Source: Saccharospirillum mangrovi
GTDB taxonomy: Bacteria > Pseudomonadota > Gammaproteobacteria > Pseudomonadales > Natronospirillaceae
Length of the DNA: 64,000 nt
Reading direction: 5' to 3'
NCBI RefSeq assembly: GCF_003367315.1
Contig: NZ_CP031415.1
Coordinates: 494,001 to 558,000, forward strand
Positions 60,966 through 64,000 of this stretch are shown piece after piece (positions within the stretch are counted from its first letter, which is position 1; each line of letters begins with the position of its first letter). A program made the translations under genes and the position numbers. Under the pieces are notes generated by a model. It had not been told where the DNA came from. It made no database searches and saw nothing but the letters and a program-made list of their open reading frames with translations.

Positions 60966-61967
60966 ATGCAGCGTTCAGCTAACGACTTTTTGACGCCACG
61001 TCATATCGATGTGCAGGAAATCAGCGCCAACCGGGCGAAGATCACTCTCGAACCGCTCGAGCGTGGCTTCGGTCATACCCTGGGTAACGCGCTGCGTCGT
61101 ATTCTGCTGTCGTCCATGCCGGGCGCCGCTATCACCGAAGTGGAAATCGACGGTGTACTGCACGAATACAGCACCATCGAAGGGGTCCAGGAGGATGTTC
61201 AAGAAATCCTGCTGAACCTCAAAGACGTTGCCGTCAAGCTGTTCGACCGTGAAGAAGTGACTCTGACGCTGAGCAAGAAAGGCGCCGGTACACTGACCGC
61301 GGGCGACATCCAACTGGATCACGGCGTGGAAATCGCCAATCCGGAGCACATCGTTGCGCACCTCGGTGCCAACGCCAATGTGAGCATGACGCTGCGTGTG
61401 ACCACTGGTCGTGGTTATGTCCCCGCGGAAGCCCGCAGCAGTGGGGAAGACGAGAGCAAACCCATCGGTAAACTGCAGTTGGATGCTACTTACAGCCCAG
61501 TCGTCCGCGTTGCTTACAGCGTTGAAAACGCGCGTGTTGAGCAGCGTACTGACCTGGACAAGCTGGTGATTGAACTGGAAACAAAGGGCACGCTGGAACC
61601 GGAAGATGCGATCCGCCGTGCAGCCACCATCCTGCAGCAGCAGGTTGCGGCCTTTGTTGACCTGGATCACCACTCAGAGCGCGAGCCGGAGAAGGAAGAA
61701 GACAAGATCGATCCTATCCTGCTGCGCCCGGTCGACGATCTCGAGCTGACCGTCCGTTCGGCCAACTGTCTGAAAGCAGAAAACATCTACTACATCGGTG
61801 ACCTGATTCAGCGCACCGAAGTAGAACTGCTCAAGACGCCGAACCTCGGTAAAAAGTCTTTGACTGAAATCAAAGACGTTCTGGCATCCAAGGGTCTTTC
61901 TCTGGGCATGGTCCTCGAGAACTGGCCACCTGCAAGTTTGAAGAATGACGATAAGGTTCTGTCGTAA
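60966..61967 (+). CDS. rpoA: RNA polymerase alpha subunit
   Basis: The 333-residue protein has an N-terminal dimerisation domain ([20 protein letters not shown]) and, after a linker near 235-250, an alpha-CTD ([20 protein letters not shown], then [19 protein letters not shown]) that binds UP elements and activators. Canonical length. Confidence 0.98.
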   Translation: MQRSANDFLTPRHIDVQEISANRAKITLEPLERGFGHTLGNALRRILLSSMPGAAITEVEIDGVLHEYSTIEGVQEDVQEILLNLKDVAVKLFDREEVTLTLSKKGAGTLTAGDIQLDHGVEIANPEHIVAHLGANANVSMTLRVTTGRGYVPAEARSSGEDESKPIGKLQLDATYSPVVRVAYSVENARVEQRTDLDKLVIELETKGTLEPEDAIRRAATILQQQVAAFVDLDHHSEREPEKEEDKIDPILLRPVDDLELTVRSANCLKAENIYYIGDLIQRTEVELLKTPNLGKKSLTEIKDVLASKGLSLGMVLENWPPASLKNDDKVLS

Positions 61968-61997
61968 CCTTATTTCCGGCTGGTAAGGAATGTAACA

Positions 61998-62396
61998 ATG
62001 CGTCACCGTAAAAGTGGTCGTCACTTTAACCGTACCAGTGCTCACCGCAAGGCCATGTTCCAGAACATGGCGAACTCCTTGTTCGAGCACGAAGTAATTA
62101 AAACGACCCTGCCAAAGGCGAAAGAACTGCGTCGCTACGCAGAACCCCTGATCACGCTGGCTAAGGAAGATTCCGTAGCCAACCGTCGTCTGGCGTTCAG
62201 CCGCACGCGCTCTAAAGAAGCCGTTGGCAAGCTGTTCGGCGAACTGGGTCCGCGTTACCAAGCGCGTCCTGGTGGCTACCTGCGTGTTCTCAAGTGCGGC
62301 TTCCGCGCTGGCGACAACGCACCGATGGCCATCGTTGAACTGGTTGACCGTCCGGTCAACGGTCAGGTTGTTGAAGACGACGCCGCTGAAGGCTAA
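61998..62396 (+). CDS. rplQ: 50S ribosomal protein L17
   Basis: The 132-residue tunnel-exit protein starts [20 protein letters not shown], then [20 protein letters not shown]. It is the last gene of the superoperon and is followed 13 bp later by a terminator. Confidence 0.97.
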   Translation: MRHRKSGRHFNRTSAHRKAMFQNMANSLFEHEVIKTTLPKAKELRRYAEPLITLAKEDSVANRRLAFSRTRSKEAVGKLFGELGPRYQARPGGYLRVLKCGFRAGDNAPMAIVELVDRPVNGQVVEDDAAEG

Positions 62397-62409
62397 GTGT
62401 TCATCAACG

Positions 62410-62437
62410 AAAAAAGCCGCCCCAGGGCGGCTTTTTT
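62410..62437. terminator. Bidirectional intrinsic terminator, rplQ / glgX
   Basis: AAAAAAGCCGCCC (62410-62422) faces GGGCGGCTTTTTT (62425-62437); A-run and T-run flank a GC stem between convergent genes. Confidence 0.95.
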
Positions 62438-62459
62438 GTGTCTGCTCGATACGGCTCAG

Positions 62460-64000
62460 TTAATCACTTTGAAGTACCGCTAACGTCCAGGCCGGTACCG
62501 TGCCTGTTGTTTCAATGGCATCGCTGTCTGAGATATCGCCAGTCGATAATTGCAGTCGGGCACGGCAAAAATCCAGATTGAAGGTTATCGATTGTGGTGT
62601 GGCGTTAAACAGTAAGTAGGCAGTTTTATCGCCGTTGACTATCAAAGCGATGGCGTTGTCAGCCTGGCCGGGGTCGCCTTCAACGGCCTGGCCGTCATAT
62701 CGAAACCAGCGCCGCTTGCCTTGGTTTAACTGTAATTCCTGGCGTAGCCGCACACACTGTTGAACGAATTCAAGTAAGCCTGAATCGGCATGCGGCCAGT
62801 CGAACCAACTCAACTCATTATCCTGACAGTAGGCGTTGTTATTGCCGTTCTGGCTGCGGCTCAATTCGTCACCGCCGAGCAGATGCGCCGGCCCTGGTGA
62901 CAGCAACAAGGTCGCCAGCATATTGCGCTGCATTCGCCGTCGTTGGGCTTGAATGAGCGGATCTGAAGTCGGGCCTTCCACGCCCCAATTGCGGCTGAAA
63001 TTTTCACCGTGGCCGTCGCGATTGTCTTCGCCGTTGGCTTCGTTGTGGCGTTGTTCGTAACTGACCCAATCTACCAGGGTGTAGCCGTCGTGGTAGGTGA
63101 TCAGATTGAGGCTTTGACTGCGCTGTTGCGGGCTTTGCGGCGAATTGCCAAAGCGGCGGGGCGAGCCGGAAAAGACATCGATAAAGTCATTCAATTGCCA
63201 GGCATCGCCGCGCCAGAAGCGACGCACGGTGTCTCGGAAGGCGTCGTTGCATTCCAGCCAGCCAGCGGGAAACTGGCCAACTCGATAGCCGTCTGGTCCG
63301 AGGTCCCAAGGCTCCGCAATCAAACGACAACCTGCCAAAACGGGATCCTGGTAGACCGCTTTGAAAAATGCGGATTGATTGGAAAAGGCGTCTCGCTCAC
63401 GGCCTAACGAAACGGCCAAATCGAACCGGAAGCCATCGACGCAGAACTGCGTTCGCCAGTACCGCATGCTGTCCAAGACCAGACGCAGTGTGGCGTTCTG
63501 GCTCAGGTCCAGGCTGTTGTGGCAGCCGCTGTAATCGACGTAATCGCCCGGCGATGGTTCTGGATGACGGTAATAAACGTCGTTGGCGAGGCCTTTGAAA
63601 TTCAATAGCGGGCCGTGACGGTTGGCCTCGGCGCTGTGGTTGTACACCACATCCATAATCACTTCGATGCCGGCCTGATGCAGCGCCCGCACCATCACTT
63701 TGAATTCTTCCACCGCATCGGCAACGGCGTAGCGCGGCTCCGGCGCGAAATACCCAACCGGGTTGTAGCCCCAGTAATTGCGCAAGCCCAACTCCGCCAG
63801 GCGACGCTCAGTCATAAAGGCAAAACACGGCATCAATTGCACCGCCGTGACGCCGAGTGACGTCAAATGCGCCACGCTGGCCGGATGCGACACACCCAGG
63901 AAGGTACCGCGCCAGGCTTCCGGAACGGCCGGATTTTGTTGTGAAAATCCTTTGACGTGCAGTTCATAAACCAGCGGTGGCGATGTCGACGGTCGGACCG
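62460..64000 (-). CDS. glgX: Glycogen debranching enzyme GlgX, 5' end beyond window
   Basis: The frame is open to the right edge: about 513 residues are visible, including YELHVKGF and GTFLGVSHPA upstream of the first in-frame GTG at 63893, so that GTG is not the start. GH13 catalytic residues are in GFRFDLAVSLGR (nucleophile Asp), LIAEPWDLGPDGY (acid Glu) and ITYHDGYTLVDWV (Asp); VIMDVVYNHSAE and HNEANGEDNRDGHGENFSRN are typical of GlgX/isoamylase-type debranching. It removes limit-dextrin branches from glycogen. The N-terminal CBM48 domain is outside the window. The left neighbour is the ribosomal block, unrelated in function. Confidence 0.92.
   Translation of the reverse strand, partial: VRPSTSPPLVYELHVKGFSQQNPAVPEAWRGTFLGVSHPASVAHLTSLGVTAVQLMPCFAFMTERRLAELGLRNYWGYNPVGYFAPEPRYAVADAVEEFKVMVRALHQAGIEVIMDVVYNHSAEANRHGPLLNFKGLANDVYYRHPEPSPGDYVDYSGCHNSLDLSQNATLRLVLDSMRYWRTQFCVDGFRFDLAVSLGRERDAFSNQSAFFKAVYQDPVLAGCRLIAEPWDLGPDGYRVGQFPAGWLECNDAFRDTVRRFWRGDAWQLNDFIDVFSGSPRRFGNSPQSPQQRSQSLNLITYHDGYTLVDWVSYEQRHNEANGEDNRDGHGENFSRNWGVEGPTSDPLIQAQRRRMQRNMLATLLLSPGPAHLLGGDELSRSQNGNNNAYCQDNELSWFDWPHADSGLLEFVQQCVRLRQELQLNQGKRRWFRYDGQAVEGDPGQADNAIALIVNGDKTAYLLFNATPQSITFNLDFCRARLQLSTGDISDSDAIETTGTVPAWTLAVLQSD

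Noticed and set aside
63891-63893. GTG as the start codon of the glgX gene
   Set aside because: The frame continues in-phase to the window edge with conserved GlgX sequence (YELHVKGF, GTFLGVSHPA), so the true start is outside.

Overview
The window reads as chromosomal DNA of a free-living, moderately GC-rich gammaproteobacterium, most like the Pseudomonas/Oceanospirillales side of the class. The basis is gene order (birA-coaX-SPOR gene-tRNA Tyr/Gly/Thr-tuf-tRNA Trp-secE-nusG-L11/L10/rpoBC-str-S10-spc-alpha), two tuf genes, a zinc-free S14 with a zinc-type L36, and Pseudomonas-type polyamine genes (aguA, aguB, spuC, bauA-like). Species cannot be fixed from sequence alone. I saw no mobile element, prophage or CRISPR array.

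Bases 1-25700 are mainly a polyamine catabolism and uptake island. A PuuR-type repressor (447-995, minus) faces a PuuB-like oxidase (1160-2464). A PuuC-like dehydrogenase (2552-4048, minus) faces a bauA-mmsA-puuB operon (4326-8458). After a housekeeping block (gloA, a YaiI-like protein, a CBS protein, an MFS carrier, two YciC-like membrane proteins and an orphan antidote-like gene) come aguA, aguB, a first puuA-like ligase and gabD (13285-18307, minus). These face a second puuA, spuC and a potFGHI-type ABC importer (18703-25655). Together they predict: agmatine to N-carbamoylputrescine to putrescine; uptake of external putrescine or spermidine; gamma-glutamylation (PuuA), oxidation (PuuB) and dehydrogenation (PuuC), or direct transamination (SpuC); GABA-derived succinate semialdehyde to succinate (GabD); and a beta-alanine branch through malonate semialdehyde to acetyl-CoA (BauA, MmsA). 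PuuD and a clear GabT are absent from the window.

Bases 25700-30000 hold a chemoreceptor with a flagellar-type (FliA) promoter, then birA, coaX and a SPOR-like gene in overlapping order. Bases 30000-62440 are the translation/transcription superregion: tRNA-Tyr, Gly and Thr, tuf, tRNA-Trp, secE, nusG, rplKAJL, rpoBC, rpsLG, fusA, a second tuf, and the S10, spc and alpha clusters ending in rplQ and a bidirectional terminator. A convergent glgX enters from the right edge.

Four non-coding patterns stand out. (1) A dispersed element built from GGGAGACGC/GCGTCTCCC arms sits just 3' of stop codons at five loci. (2) PuuR-box-like sites occur in pairs in all three divergent polyamine intergenic regions. 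(3) The second puuA has a leader with a tandem 17-bp duplication forming GAAA-loop hairpins and a six-codon upstream ORF. (4) The growth-rate operons share promoters with 17-bp spacers and GC-rich discriminators. All intergenic regulatory calls are readings by eye.
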